DNA of 64,000 nucleotides from Hymenobacter siberiensis. Lineage in GTDB: Bacteria; Bacteroidota; Bacteroidia; Cytophagales; Hymenobacteraceae. Shown here piece after piece: positions 32,571 through 40,637 of this stretch. The notes below the pieces were generated by a model. The model ran no database searches, was not told the origin of the DNA, and was given only the letters and a program-made list of their open reading frames with translations. The stretch lies in NCBI RefSeq assembly GCF_018967845.1, contig NZ_JAHLZZ010000001.1, positions 2,976,001-3,040,000 of the forward strand. The letters are read 5' to 3'. Made by a program: the position numbers and the translations under genes. The number at the start of each line of letters is the position of its first letter. Position 1 is the first letter of the stretch.

Positions 32571-34562
32571 TTACTCCTGCAACTCCCAGGCGGTGCGGTA
32601 CCCCCCAATGCTCTCCACGTACTCAATCAGCGCCTTGAAAAATGGGTTCGCACTGAGCGTCGAAGAATCGCCCACGAGCAGTAGCTTTTTCCTTGCCCGC
32701 GTCATGCCCACGTTCATGCGGCGGATGTCGCTCAGAAAGCCGATTTCGCCGTGGTTGTTGCTGCGGGTGAGGGTGATGGCGATGATGTCGCGCTCCTGGC
32801 CCTGGAACGAGTCTACAGTGCCCACGCTGAGCTGGCGGTGCAACATGAAGCCGCTGAGCTCGTCATTTTCCTCGATGGCGTCCTTCAAATAGTTGATTTG
32901 GGCACGGTAGGGGGCTATCACGCCAATGCTGAGGGGGTCTTCCTCGTGGTCGGCGGGGTCGTAGGGTTCCAGCAACTGCGCGAGGCGCTTGAGGAGCAGG
33001 TCGGCTTCTTCGGGGTTGGCGGTGGAACGGCTTTCGGGGATGGTGATTTCCTGGAAGCCGAAGCCGGCCGTGTCGAGGAATTCCACGGGCAGGTCGGGGG
33101 CGAAGCGCAGGTCGTAGGCATCGAGGCCGGCGTGGGCCACGGTTTCGTAGGCCACCAGCTGGCTGTCGTAGAACTGGTCGGAGCTGAACTGCATGATTTG
33201 CTCGTGCATGCGGTACTGCACCGTGAGCATTCGGGCGGTGGCGGGCTGGCGCTTAATGGCCTTCTCGAACAGCGTTTCGCGCAGGGCCCCAGCCTTGTCG
33301 CTCTTTACGGTGGGCGGCAGCTGGTGGTGGTCGCCGGCCAGAATCACGCGCTGGCCCTTGGAAATCGGAATCCAGCAGCCCGGCTCCAGCGCCTGGGCAG
33401 CCTCGTCAATAAACACCGTTTCGTAGGTCAGGTGGCGGATATTGCGGTTGCTGGCGCCCACCAGCGTGCACGTTATCACCTGCACCGACTCCAACAAATC
33501 TTCCGTGATGTAGCGCTCCAAGTCGTCGGCCTGCTGAAAAAGCATCCGCGCTTCCTCCTTCAGCATCCGGCGCTGCTGCTGCTCCTCGTAGCCGAAGTTG
33601 CGCACGTGTTTGCTGGCGGTTTCGCGGTACTGGTCGGCGGTCTGGCGCATCGAGCGCATCTCGTTGTAGCTCTTATGGTTCATCACCTGGGCATCCAGGG
33701 TGTGCTCCAAGAGCAAGTCGGAAACCCGCGAGGGGTTGCCCATGCGAATGACGTTGACGCCACGCTCGGCCAGCTTTTCGGTCAGCAAATCGACGGCTGT
33801 GTTGCTGGGTGCGCACACCAGGACGCGCCGCTCGCGCCGGATGGTTTCCAGAATGGCCTGTACCAGCGTGGTGGTTTTGCCGGTACCGGGTGGGCCGTGG
33901 ATGATGGCCACGTCCTTGGCCGCCAAAACGTGCTTCACGGCGGCCAGCTGGGATTCATTCAGCGGGCTGGGGTAGAAAAGGTCGGTGGCCTTTTCCTCGC
34001 GGAAACGGGCTTCCTTGGCCCCCAGCAGGATGTCACGCAGTTCGGCGAGGCGGTCGCCGTAGGCGCCCATCACCTTGCCCAAGGCGTAATCCATCTCGCG
34101 GTAGCTCACCTCATCAAACGTGAGGTCGATGCCCATTTTATTGCCCTCGGTCACCCAATCGGGTAGGTCCTCCTTGGTGGTGGCGAGCCGCAGCTTGTTG
34201 CGTCGCACGCTGATGATGACGCCATTAAGCGTGGGCCGGTCGGTGGCCGAGCGGCCGGGTACGTTGCCAAACAGAGCGGCATTCTTGCCCACCTGAAACA
34301 GGTGAAGGCCCTGTTGGCCAGCCGGCCGTTCCAGCTCCAGCACCACCTTGCCGCCGAAACCAATGTCTTCCTGCGTGATGGTGACGGGGTACCAGGTGAG
34401 GCCGCGCTGCTGGCGCTCTGATATGCTGGCCTTGGCGTTTTTGAGCTTGAACTGCACCAGGTCTTCCTGCTGCTCCAGCTTCATAAGGGCCTGCACCTGG
34501 CGCAGTTCCTTTTCGATGGCGTAAGGGTCGACGGGGGCGAAAGTGGGGATGGTATCGGACAA
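32571..34562 (-). CDS. SF1B DNA/RNA helicase, UPF1/IGHMBP2-like
   Basis: About 663 residues from a TTG at 34562 (LSDTIPTFAPVDPYAIEKEL); a longer frame exists to 34694, but it overlaps the neighbour's promoter region and has no conserved sequence. An N-terminal SH3-like barrel is followed by the helicase core: GPPGTGKTTT (about residue 220), VCAPSNTAVD, VFIDEAAQALEP, LAGDHHQLPPTV, QYRMHEQIMQF, SVGTVDSFQGQERDIIAI and NVGMTRARKKL. It lacks a nuclease domain. It is one of two SF1B helicases in the window (the other is at 40638). Cytoplasmic; precise role unknown. Confidence 0.92.
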   Translation of the reverse strand: MSDTIPTFAPVDPYAIEKELRQVQALMKLEQQEDLVQFKLKNAKASISERQQRGLTWYPVTITQEDIGFGGKVVLELERPAGQQGLHLFQVGKNAALFGNVPGRSATDRPTLNGVIISVRRNKLRLATTKEDLPDWVTEGNKMGIDLTFDEVSYREMDYALGKVMGAYGDRLAELRDILLGAKEARFREEKATDLFYPSPLNESQLAAVKHVLAAKDVAIIHGPPGTGKTTTLVQAILETIRRERRVLVCAPSNTAVDLLTEKLAERGVNVIRMGNPSRVSDLLLEHTLDAQVMNHKSYNEMRSMRQTADQYRETASKHVRNFGYEEQQQRRMLKEEARMLFQQADDLERYITEDLLESVQVITCTLVGASNRNIRHLTYETVFIDEAAQALEPGCWIPISKGQRVILAGDHHQLPPTVKSDKAGALRETLFEKAIKRQPATARMLTVQYRMHEQIMQFSSDQFYDSQLVAYETVAHAGLDAYDLRFAPDLPVEFLDTAGFGFQEITIPESRSTANPEEADLLLKRLAQLLEPYDPADHEEDPLSIGVIAPYRAQINYLKDAIEENDELSGFMLHRQLSVGTVDSFQGQERDIIAITLTRSNNHGEIGFLSDIRRMNVGMTRARKKLLLVGDSSTLSANPFFKALIEYVESIGGYRTAWELQE

Positions 34563-34675
34563 GAGAGAATAGCTATTTTGAAGACGCAATAACAGCGCAA
34601 ACGGAAAAAGGGCGGCATGACGGCTAACTTGGCCGCGTTCTGTACGTCCCAGAGTTGGTTTATGATAACATTTGT

Positions 34676-35017
34676 ATGGCCAAAAACCCGCCAAAAGAAG
34701 TTGGCTTATTACGAAAGTTTATTTCGACAGCCCGCTCCATTACTACCGGACAAGTTGATTTGTCGTTGGGAATCTTACGATTAGAGAAGAACTTGTTTTG
34801 GCTAAAAGGGTGCGATATTAACCCGCTGACCACTGATGAGCTGAAAATAGTAAATGATTATTATGACCGAATAAGAGAGCTTCCGATAGAGGAAGAGCGG
34901 CTTGCCTGGGCACCGGATAAACTGGAAAAGTTAGATGAGAAACTCGAGCGAATAACGACTAGATACCGACCGCAGTTGATGGAAATTCTGAATCGAATTG
35001 TTACCGAAGCATCTTAA
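34676..35017 (+). CDS. hypothetical protein, AT-rich orphan next to higBA
   Basis: A 113-residue charged, helical protein (MAKNPPKEVGLLRKFISTAR...) with no recognised domain, signal or membrane segment. Its base composition is visibly AT-richer than the helicase on one side. TAACATTTG, one base longer than a -7 element, lies just before the ATG. Its last codons overlap the end of the convergent HigA antitoxin gene by 4 bp. It may be part of the same acquired island. Confidence 0.6.
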   Translation: MAKNPPKEVGLLRKFISTARSITTGQVDLSLGILRLEKNLFWLKGCDINPLTTDELKIVNDYYDRIRELPIEEERLAWAPDKLEKLDEKLERITTRYRPQLMEILNRIVTEAS

Positions 35018-35373
35018 GCCGCTGCCAGCAGCACTTCGGCCGAAATCCCCAGGTTGTCGTGTAGCGCCTTCATCATTTTGGCGGTGAGCTTGCGCTTGCG
35101 GTTTAGCACCTCACTCACCCGGTTTTCGCCCCCAAACCACTGGGCCACATCGCGTTGCAACAGGCCGCGTTCCTGCATCTTGTACTTGATGTATTCGATG
35201 GGGTCGGGCTCAGGGATGGGGTGATGCTGGGCTTCGTAGGCTTCAATGAGGGTAATTAGAATTTCGAATTCGTCTGCAGTGGGGTCGCCGGGCTTGGAAT
35301 CGAAAATGGCATCAACTCGGGCCAGGGCCGCCTGATAATCGGCTTCGGTACGGATGGGTTTGATAGTATTCAT
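35014..35373 (-). CDS. higA: HigA-type antitoxin (XRE family)
   Basis: A 119-residue protein. The N-terminal part (IRTEADYQAALARVDAIF...EYEAQHHPIPEPDPIEYIKYKMQERGL) is the HigA/YgjM-like leader, followed by a Cro-type HTH (LQRDVAQWFGGENRVSEVLNRKRKLTAKMMKAL). It overlaps the toxin gene by ATGA, so it is translationally coupled. HigA neutralises HigB and autoregulates the operon. Confidence 0.9.
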   Translation of the reverse strand: MNTIKPIRTEADYQAALARVDAIFDSKPGDPTADEFEILITLIEAYEAQHHPIPEPDPIEYIKYKMQERGLLQRDVAQWFGGENRVSEVLNRKRKLTAKMMKALHDNLGISAEVLLAAA

Positions 35374-35663
35374 ATAGTTGCGGCATTAATATGGTCGTAT
35401 TCGGTATAAGTGCCAACAAAGCGAATGTAGATGACGGAGAATTCGTAGTTTATTTTGACAATCAGCCGAAAATCGTTGCCTTTTATGTTGAAAACGAGGC
35501 GATTGTTGGCAATAATGCTGGCCGTGCCATACTGCGCTTTTACGTCGTTGGGTGTGGCCCAATTGGCCGCCGAAACATCCTTAAACCACGTGCGCAAGGG
35601 GAGTTCGGCGGCGGGATATTTTTCCCAGAACGTCCGGAGAGTGGATTTGCTAAGGATACGCAA
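35370..35663 (-). CDS. higB: HigB-type toxin (mRNA interferase)
   Basis: A 97-residue RelE-superfamily toxin of the HigB type, recognised by WFKDVSAANWATPNDVKAQYGTASIIANNRLVFNIKGNDFRLIVKINYEFSVIYIRFVGTYTEYDHI. The order toxin-then-antitoxin with a 4-nt overlap is typical of higBA loci. It would cleave ribosome-bound mRNA when HigA is degraded. Catalytic residues cannot be checked further without a search. Confidence 0.9.
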   Translation of the reverse strand: MRILSKSTLRTFWEKYPAAELPLRTWFKDVSAANWATPNDVKAQYGTASIIANNRLVFNIKGNDFRLIVKINYEFSVIYIRFVGTYTEYDHINAATI

Positions 35664-35933
35664 TTATTGGCAAAGATAACTGCTACTTCCCGGATTGGGA
35701 AGCGGGCGACTGGTAAAGGATTGGTGCTGCCCGCGTTGTGAATAGTGCCCCACTCGCAACGACAGCAGCAGGGCTTGTGAACGCAGCGGCCAAGGTGGCG
35801 GCGAGCTGGGCGCAAATCCGGCCACCGTTCATTTTCCTGCGTAGGAATAGAAGGACCACTCCGTTACCAATCGGAGCCAACAGCCGCCCCAAGGGCCGCC
35901 CGTTAGCTCCGCAATTACCCCTTACTGCCCTTT

Positions 35934-37466
35934 ATGAATGAACTTATTGAGATACGCCACCTCCTCAAATCCGACTACGAAGCCCTGAAAGCCGCCATGC
36001 TGCTGGCCTACCCGCGCATGCAGAGCTACTGGCGGCGTGAGCAGGTTGAGCTACTGGTCGACCTATTTCCCGAGGGCCAGTTTGTGGTGACGGTGAACGA
36101 GGAAATTGTGGCCGCCGCCCTGGCCCTGATTGTGACGCACGACCAGTTTGGCGAGGTGCACACCTTTCAGGACGTGACCGGCGACTACACCTTCCGCACC
36201 CACAGCGCCGCCGGCGATACGCTCTACGGCATCGAGGTATTCGTGGTGCCGGCCATGCGCGGCCGCCGGCTGGCCCGCCGTCTCTACGATGCCCGCAAGG
36301 AACTCTGCGAGCGGCTCAACCTGCGCTCTATTGCTTTCGGGGCCCGCATTCCGGGCTATCACGAATACTTGGATACGCTCACGCCCAAGCAGTACGTGCA
36401 GAAGGTGAAGGACCGCGAAATCGTGGACCCTTCGCTGAATTTCCAACTGGCCAACGACTTCCACCCCGTGCGGGTGCTCAAGGGCTACCTGCCCGGCGAC
36501 GCGGCCTCGGGCGACTATGCCCTGCTCATGGAGTGGGACAACATGCTCTACGACACCAGTCCGGTGCAGGCCGTGGCCCGCAAAACCCAGGTGCGCCTGG
36601 GCTTGGTGCAGTGGCAGATGCGCCTGTATGAAGGTCTCGACGACATGTTTCAGCAGGTAGAATACTTCGTGGATGCGTTGGCGGCCTACCGCGCCGACTT
36701 TGCCCTGTTCCCCGAGCTTTTCCACGGCCCGCTGATGGCCGAGGCCAATGAGCTGTCCGAAATAGATGCCATTCGCAAGTTGAGCCGCTATTCCGAAGAA
36801 ATTCTGGCCCGCTTCACGGCGCTGGCCGTGAAGTATCACATCAACATCATCACCGGCTCGATGCCTGAGGTGGCCGCCGACGGCAAGCTGATGAACGTTG
36901 GCTACCTCTGCCGTCGCAACGGCTCGACGGAGCGCTACGAGAAAATCCACGTCACGCCGAACGAGGCCAAATACTGGGCCCTGACCGGCGGCAAGCGCCT
37001 GCAAACCTTCGAAACCGACTGCGGCCCCATCGGCGTGCTGATTTGTTATGACGCTGAGTTTCCCGAGCTGGCCCGCCTGCTGGCGGACCAAGGCATGAAC
37101 ATCCTGTTTATCCCATTCCTCACCGACACCCAGACGGCCTACTCGCGGGTGCGCCATTGCGCCCAGGCCCGGGCCATCGAAAATGAATGCTACGTGGCCA
37201 TGGCCGGGTCGGTGGGCAACCTGCCCCGCGTGAAAAACATGGACATTCAATACGCCCAGTCGGCCGTGCTCACGCCCTGCGATTTCGCCTTTCCCAACAC
37301 CGGCGTGAAAAGCGAGGCCACGCCCAACACCGAGATGATTCTGGTAACCGACGTGGACCTGTCGATTCTGGACAAGCTCCGCCACAGCGGCAGCGTGCAA
37401 AACCTGCGCAATCGCCGTTCCGACGTGTACCAGCTCAGCGCTTCTGAATTGATGCCCAAGCATTAA
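35934..37466 (+). CDS. bifunctional GNAT acetyltransferase / carbon-nitrogen hydrolase
   Basis: A 510-residue natural fusion. Residues 1-180 are a GNAT domain (VVPAMRGRRLARRLYDARKELCERL as the acetyl-CoA-binding loop). Residues about 220-480 are a nitrilase-superfamily domain with the catalytic triad: Glu in LFPELFHGP, Lys in YEKIHVTPNE, and Cys in LICYDAEFPE. This two-domain architecture is a known family of unknown substrate. It is divergent from higB across 270 bp and followed by a terminator at 37536. Confidence 0.94.
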   Translation: MNELIEIRHLLKSDYEALKAAMLLAYPRMQSYWRREQVELLVDLFPEGQFVVTVNEEIVAAALALIVTHDQFGEVHTFQDVTGDYTFRTHSAAGDTLYGIEVFVVPAMRGRRLARRLYDARKELCERLNLRSIAFGARIPGYHEYLDTLTPKQYVQKVKDREIVDPSLNFQLANDFHPVRVLKGYLPGDAASGDYALLMEWDNMLYDTSPVQAVARKTQVRLGLVQWQMRLYEGLDDMFQQVEYFVDALAAYRADFALFPELFHGPLMAEANELSEIDAIRKLSRYSEEILARFTALAVKYHINIITGSMPEVAADGKLMNVGYLCRRNGSTERYEKIHVTPNEAKYWALTGGKRLQTFETDCGPIGVLICYDAEFPELARLLADQGMNILFIPFLTDTQTAYSRVRHCAQARAIENECYVAMAGSVGNLPRVKNMDIQYAQSAVLTPCDFAFPNTGVKSEATPNTEMILVTDVDLSILDKLRHSGSVQNLRNRRSDVYQLSASELMPKH

Positions 37467-37535
37467 TCTGGCCTGATTGCTGCGCAGCCGCGTAGCGGTG
37501 ACACGTTTATAGGAACATGCCACCTGAACGATAGC

Positions 37536-37593
37536 GCCGCGCTGCGGTGACAGATTGCTTTAGTGCTTCTGTCACTGCGGTGCGGCTTTTTTT
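37536..37593 (+). terminator. terminator after the GNAT-nitrilase gene
   Basis: GCCGCGCTGCGGTGACAG (37536-37553) pairs, with some G-T pairs, with CTGTCACTGCGGTGCGGC (37569-37586), followed by a T-run. A related GCTGCGCAGCCGCGTAGCGGTGACAC segment lies just upstream. Confidence 0.7.
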
Positions 37594-37664
37594 CAAACGA
37601 GGCTCCTCGTGTTGAAGTAATTTGCGGAAAAGTAGTAAGGTGCGACCCCGTGCCCTACTTCAGG

Positions 37665-38024
37665 CTATTGAAAAAAGTCGTCCGGGTCGGCCTGGTTCAG
37701 GTACTTGCGCAGCTGCGGCAGCGTGCCGAAATAGGGGAGTACGCAGGCCAGAAACTGGTCGGCCAGGGCCGGGCTGCTGACGTAGGCCACGAAGGCGGTG
37801 CCGCTTTCGGTGAACTCCATCTCATCGAGCAGGGCGGGGCAATGCTCTTCCACGATGGTTTCGAGGTGCTCAGCCCAGGAAGCGGCCGTACCGCCGAAGC
37901 CGAAATGCTGAAATAGGGCGTAATAGTCCTCCAGCCCGCCCACATCGGCAAAAATCAATACTTGGTACTCGGGCGAAACGGGCACGGGGGCGGCCGTTAG
38001 TTGAAAAGGAAACGTTGCGGACAT
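37665..38024 (-). CDS. Imm51-like small acidic protein
   Basis: A 119-residue acidic protein with YYALFQHFGFGGTAASWAEHLETIVEEHCPALLDEMEFTESGTAFVAYVSSPALADQFLACVLPYFGTLPQLRKYL. The pattern fits the Imm51-type immunity-protein family, though that match is from memory and unverified. No toxin with which it could pair lies adjacent. No signal peptide; cytoplasmic. It ends 60 bp upstream of the DASH cryptochrome's stop-side neighbour on the same strand. Confidence 0.55.
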   Translation of the reverse strand: MSATFPFQLTAAPVPVSPEYQVLIFADVGGLEDYYALFQHFGFGGTAASWAEHLETIVEEHCPALLDEMEFTESGTAFVAYVSSPALADQFLACVLPYFGTLPQLRKYLNQADPDDFFQ

Positions 38025-38084
38025 GCGCCAAAGGTACGGCCGGGCGTAGCGCCGCCTTGGTGTAGTGCAGGCGAACAGTCCGCA

Positions 38085-39401
38085 CTACAAGCGCCAAGTG
38101 CGCACGTAACGGCCCTGCGGGTCGTAGCGCCGGGCCTGCTGGGGTACGTCGAAGGCCGTGTCGCGCACGTCGGTGCCGGTCCCGGCGATGTACTTCCAGT
38201 TGCCCCAGTTCGAAGCTGCGTCGTGGTCGATGAGCTGGTGCTCGAACCAGGCCGCCCCCCAGCGCCAGTCCTGGTGCAGGTCGTGAATGAGGTAGCTCGC
38301 CACGTTTTGCCGTCCCCGGTTGCTCATGAAGCCGGTGGATGCCAGCTCGCGCATGTTGGCATCCACAAAGGCATTGCCGGTACGGCCGGCGGCCCAGTTG
38401 GCAAACACGGTTTTGTCGGACTGAGCGGGCTTGGGCAGCTGGTCGCGCAGGCCGCGCCAACGGAAGAAATCCGGCCCGGCGCGGTGCGCCAGCAGGCGGA
38501 AGTAGTCGCGCCACAGCAGCTCCAGCCGCAGCTGCATGGCTCCTTTGCTGCGCGCGCCGTGGGTGGCATCGTACCCATCAATGGCCGCCCAAATCTGGCG
38601 GGCCGAAAGGCTCCCGTTGGCCAGCCAGGGCGAAAACTTGGTGCTGAAGGCCTCGCCCAGCATTTCATTCCGTGTGTCATCGTAGCGGCCAATGAGGTGG
38701 CGCGCTACCGCGTAGTCGTGCAGGCGGGCCAGGCCGGCGGTTTCGCCCCCGCCCAGTGCGGGCAGGGCCGAGCGGTGGTCGGGCAGGTGCCGCGCCGATG
38801 CCGGCAGGCCCAGCGCGGCGGCTAGCGCATCGGCAGTGGGCAACGGCGTGGGTACGAAGCCCGACGGCAATGGTGGCAGCTGGCGCGGTGCGGGCAGCGG
38901 CGGCCGTACCCGCACTTTCGCAGCCACATCAAACCGAAACTTGCTGAACGAGAGCGGCAGCCGCCCAATGGGAATAGGTAGGTCATCGGGGTGCAGCAGC
39001 GTCAGGGTTTCAAAACAGCGCAGGGACACTTGCGGGCCAAGAGCGGCGCGAAGGGCTTCTTCGGCCTCTTCCTCCTCGGTGGTGTGCTCGGTGCTGGCGT
39101 GCACGGCCCCCGCGTTCAGCTGCCGGGCTAAGGCGGGCAGCACTTCTTCGGGGCGGCCCACCGCGAAGTGAATGGCGGAGCCCAGCGCGGCGTAGCGCTG
39201 CCGCAGGTCGGCCAGGGTTTCGAGCAGGAAGGCTAGGCGGTGCGAGCCGGTGCGTGGCAGGCCCAGGTAGGCATCAGAACCCAGCGATACCGGGTCGAAG
39301 CAATACACGGGCAGTAGGGCGGTGGTGCCGGCCGGTAGCGCGGCCAGCGCCTCATTGTCGTGCAGGCGCAGGTCGTTGCGCAGCCAGTAGAGAACAGTCA
39401 T
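38085..39401 (-). CDS. DASH-family cryptochrome/photolyase
   Basis: A 438-residue flavoprotein, start at ATG 39401 (MTVLYWLRNDLRLHDNEAL). The N-terminal photolyase alpha/beta domain is followed by the FAD-binding domain with GRYDDTRNEMLGEAFSTKFSPWLANGSLSARQI, LELLWRDYFRLLAHRAG and GNAFVDANMRELASTGFMSNRGRQNVASYL, ending NWKYIAGTGTDVRDTAFDVPQQARRYDPQGRYVRTW. DASH proteins repair CPDs mainly in single-stranded DNA. A second photolyase family member is at 51130. Confidence 0.94.
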   Translation of the reverse strand: MTVLYWLRNDLRLHDNEALAALPAGTTALLPVYCFDPVSLGSDAYLGLPRTGSHRLAFLLETLADLRQRYAALGSAIHFAVGRPEEVLPALARQLNAGAVHASTEHTTEEEEAEEALRAALGPQVSLRCFETLTLLHPDDLPIPIGRLPLSFSKFRFDVAAKVRVRPPLPAPRQLPPLPSGFVPTPLPTADALAAALGLPASARHLPDHRSALPALGGGETAGLARLHDYAVARHLIGRYDDTRNEMLGEAFSTKFSPWLANGSLSARQIWAAIDGYDATHGARSKGAMQLRLELLWRDYFRLLAHRAGPDFFRWRGLRDQLPKPAQSDKTVFANWAAGRTGNAFVDANMRELASTGFMSNRGRQNVASYLIHDLHQDWRWGAAWFEHQLIDHDAASNWGNWKYIAGTGTDVRDTAFDVPQQARRYDPQGRYVRTWRL

Positions 39402-39477
39402 GCAGGTTTTTGGGCGAGTGTAGTAGGCTAACACGCAACGCGGGCAGACTTCCCGCTGGCCCGCAAAAAACCTTGGG

Positions 39478-40080
39478 CTACCGGCGCCGGCGCAGTGCCA
39501 CCACCATGCCCACGCAGGCCAGCGCCAGCCCCGCAATCAGGGCGTCGCGCACGAAATGGCCCTGCTTGGCCTCGGCTACTTCGGCTTCGAGGTCGCGCAT
39601 TTTAGCCAGCTGCTGCTTTTCGCGCTGGCGCATGTTTTCGGTTTCGTTGGTGAGCTCCGAGAGGCGCTGGGCGGTGAGGTTGCGGTCGTCGCGCGAGCTG
39701 GTTTCGAGGTGGGTAGTGGTGGCGGCCAGGCGCACGGAATTGGTCTGGGCCGCCTGTGCAGTGCGGTTGAGCACGTCCACAATCTGCTGGTCCTTGTCCA
39801 CGATGCCCTGCAGGGCATCCACCACTTCCTGGAGGTCTTTTTTGGAGGGCTTGTTGCCGAACAGGCTATGGCGCTGGGCGCTGGCCTCGCGGTAGCGGTC
39901 GGTCAGGGATTTACGCTCGGCCAGCAGGCCGGGGAGGGGCGAATCGGCGGTGATGGCTGGCGTCTGGGCGGCCGTGGCCAACCCGCACAGCAGCCCGCCA
40001 CTCAGGGCCAGGGCGCGAAAAACGGGGCGGGCGGCGGATATTTGCAAACTGTCAACCCAGGAAAAGAAGTGCGTACGCAT
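39478..40080 (-). CDS. exported coiled-coil protein with C-terminal membrane anchor
   Basis: A 200-residue protein starting at ATG 40080 (MRTHFFSWVDSLQ). A hydrophobic signal (FRALALSGGLLCGLATAAQ) is followed by a long coiled-coil (about residues 50-170) and a C-terminal helix LIAGLALACVGMVVALRRRR. The start codon overlaps, on the opposite strand, the start codon of the next gene. No family recognised; possible envelope-spanning or scaffold role. Confidence 0.7.
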   Translation of the reverse strand: MRTHFFSWVDSLQISAARPVFRALALSGGLLCGLATAAQTPAITADSPLPGLLAERKSLTDRYREASAQRHSLFGNKPSKKDLQEVVDALQGIVDKDQQIVDVLNRTAQAAQTNSVRLAATTTHLETSSRDDRNLTAQRLSELTNETENMRQREKQQLAKMRDLEAEVAEAKQGHFVRDALIAGLALACVGMVVALRRRR

Positions 40081-40561
40081 GAATAAAAAACAACAAATGA
40101 TAAAAGGTAGCCTCCTGATGTTCGGGGTGCTGAGCCTGTGGAGCTGCGAAACGGCCCGGCCAAAAACGCCGCCCACCTACGGCGGCGCGGTATCGCAGGG
40201 CCTGTACGAAAAAGGGGGCAGCGGCGTACTGCCCTTCCTGATTCAGGCCATTAGCCAGGACGCAACCTACGGCTTTACGGCAAACAACCCGGTGCGGGTG
40301 GGAGGCGGCCGCGAAGCCGGCCTGCGCAACCAGCAGCGCTACCTCAATGCCCTGCTCGGGCCCCGGGGCGAAACGCTTAAGTATGAGCATGAAGGCAGTT
40401 GCTGCGCTTTCAAAATTGCCGAAGTCGGCATCGACAACGAAGGCCAGCTCGACGTGTATTCGCTGACGTGGAAAGGCCAGCAGCAGCCCCTCAAGCTCTA
40501 TCTGAATATGTACGAGGAAGGCACACTGACAGCGCCCGTGGGCCTGAGCACCGCCCGCTAA
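40079..40561 (+). CDS. exported hypothetical protein (possible lipoprotein)
   Basis: A 160-residue protein starting at ATG 40079 (MNKKQQMIKGSLLMFGVLSLWSCE...); an alternative start at 40097 (MIKGSLL) avoids the overlap with the divergent gene. SLWSC is only a borderline lipobox. Mature region has GGSGVLPFLIQAI, GLRNQQRYLNALLGPRGETLKYEHEGSCCAFKIAEVGI. No known domain. Divergent neighbour starts at 40080 on the other strand. Confidence 0.7.
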   Translation: MNKKQQMIKGSLLMFGVLSLWSCETARPKTPPTYGGAVSQGLYEKGGSGVLPFLIQAISQDATYGFTANNPVRVGGGREAGLRNQQRYLNALLGPRGETLKYEHEGSCCAFKIAEVGIDNEGQLDVYSLTWKGQQQPLKLYLNMYEEGTLTAPVGLSTAR

Positions 40562-40637
40562 CCCGGCCCGCAGCGGGCCAGCCGGACCCAGAAAACCGCT
40601 ACTTTTACAGGCCCGGCCGCAAATTCTCTACCTCCCG

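Noticed and set aside
32751-34166. 471-codon open frame antisense to the SF1B helicase
   Set aside because: Only a shadow of the helicase gene; no recognisable product, and repetitive V/H/G composition from the opposite strand.
36063-37523. 486-codon open frame antisense to the GNAT-nitrilase gene
   Set aside because: Shadow of a well-supported gene with all catalytic residues on the plus strand.
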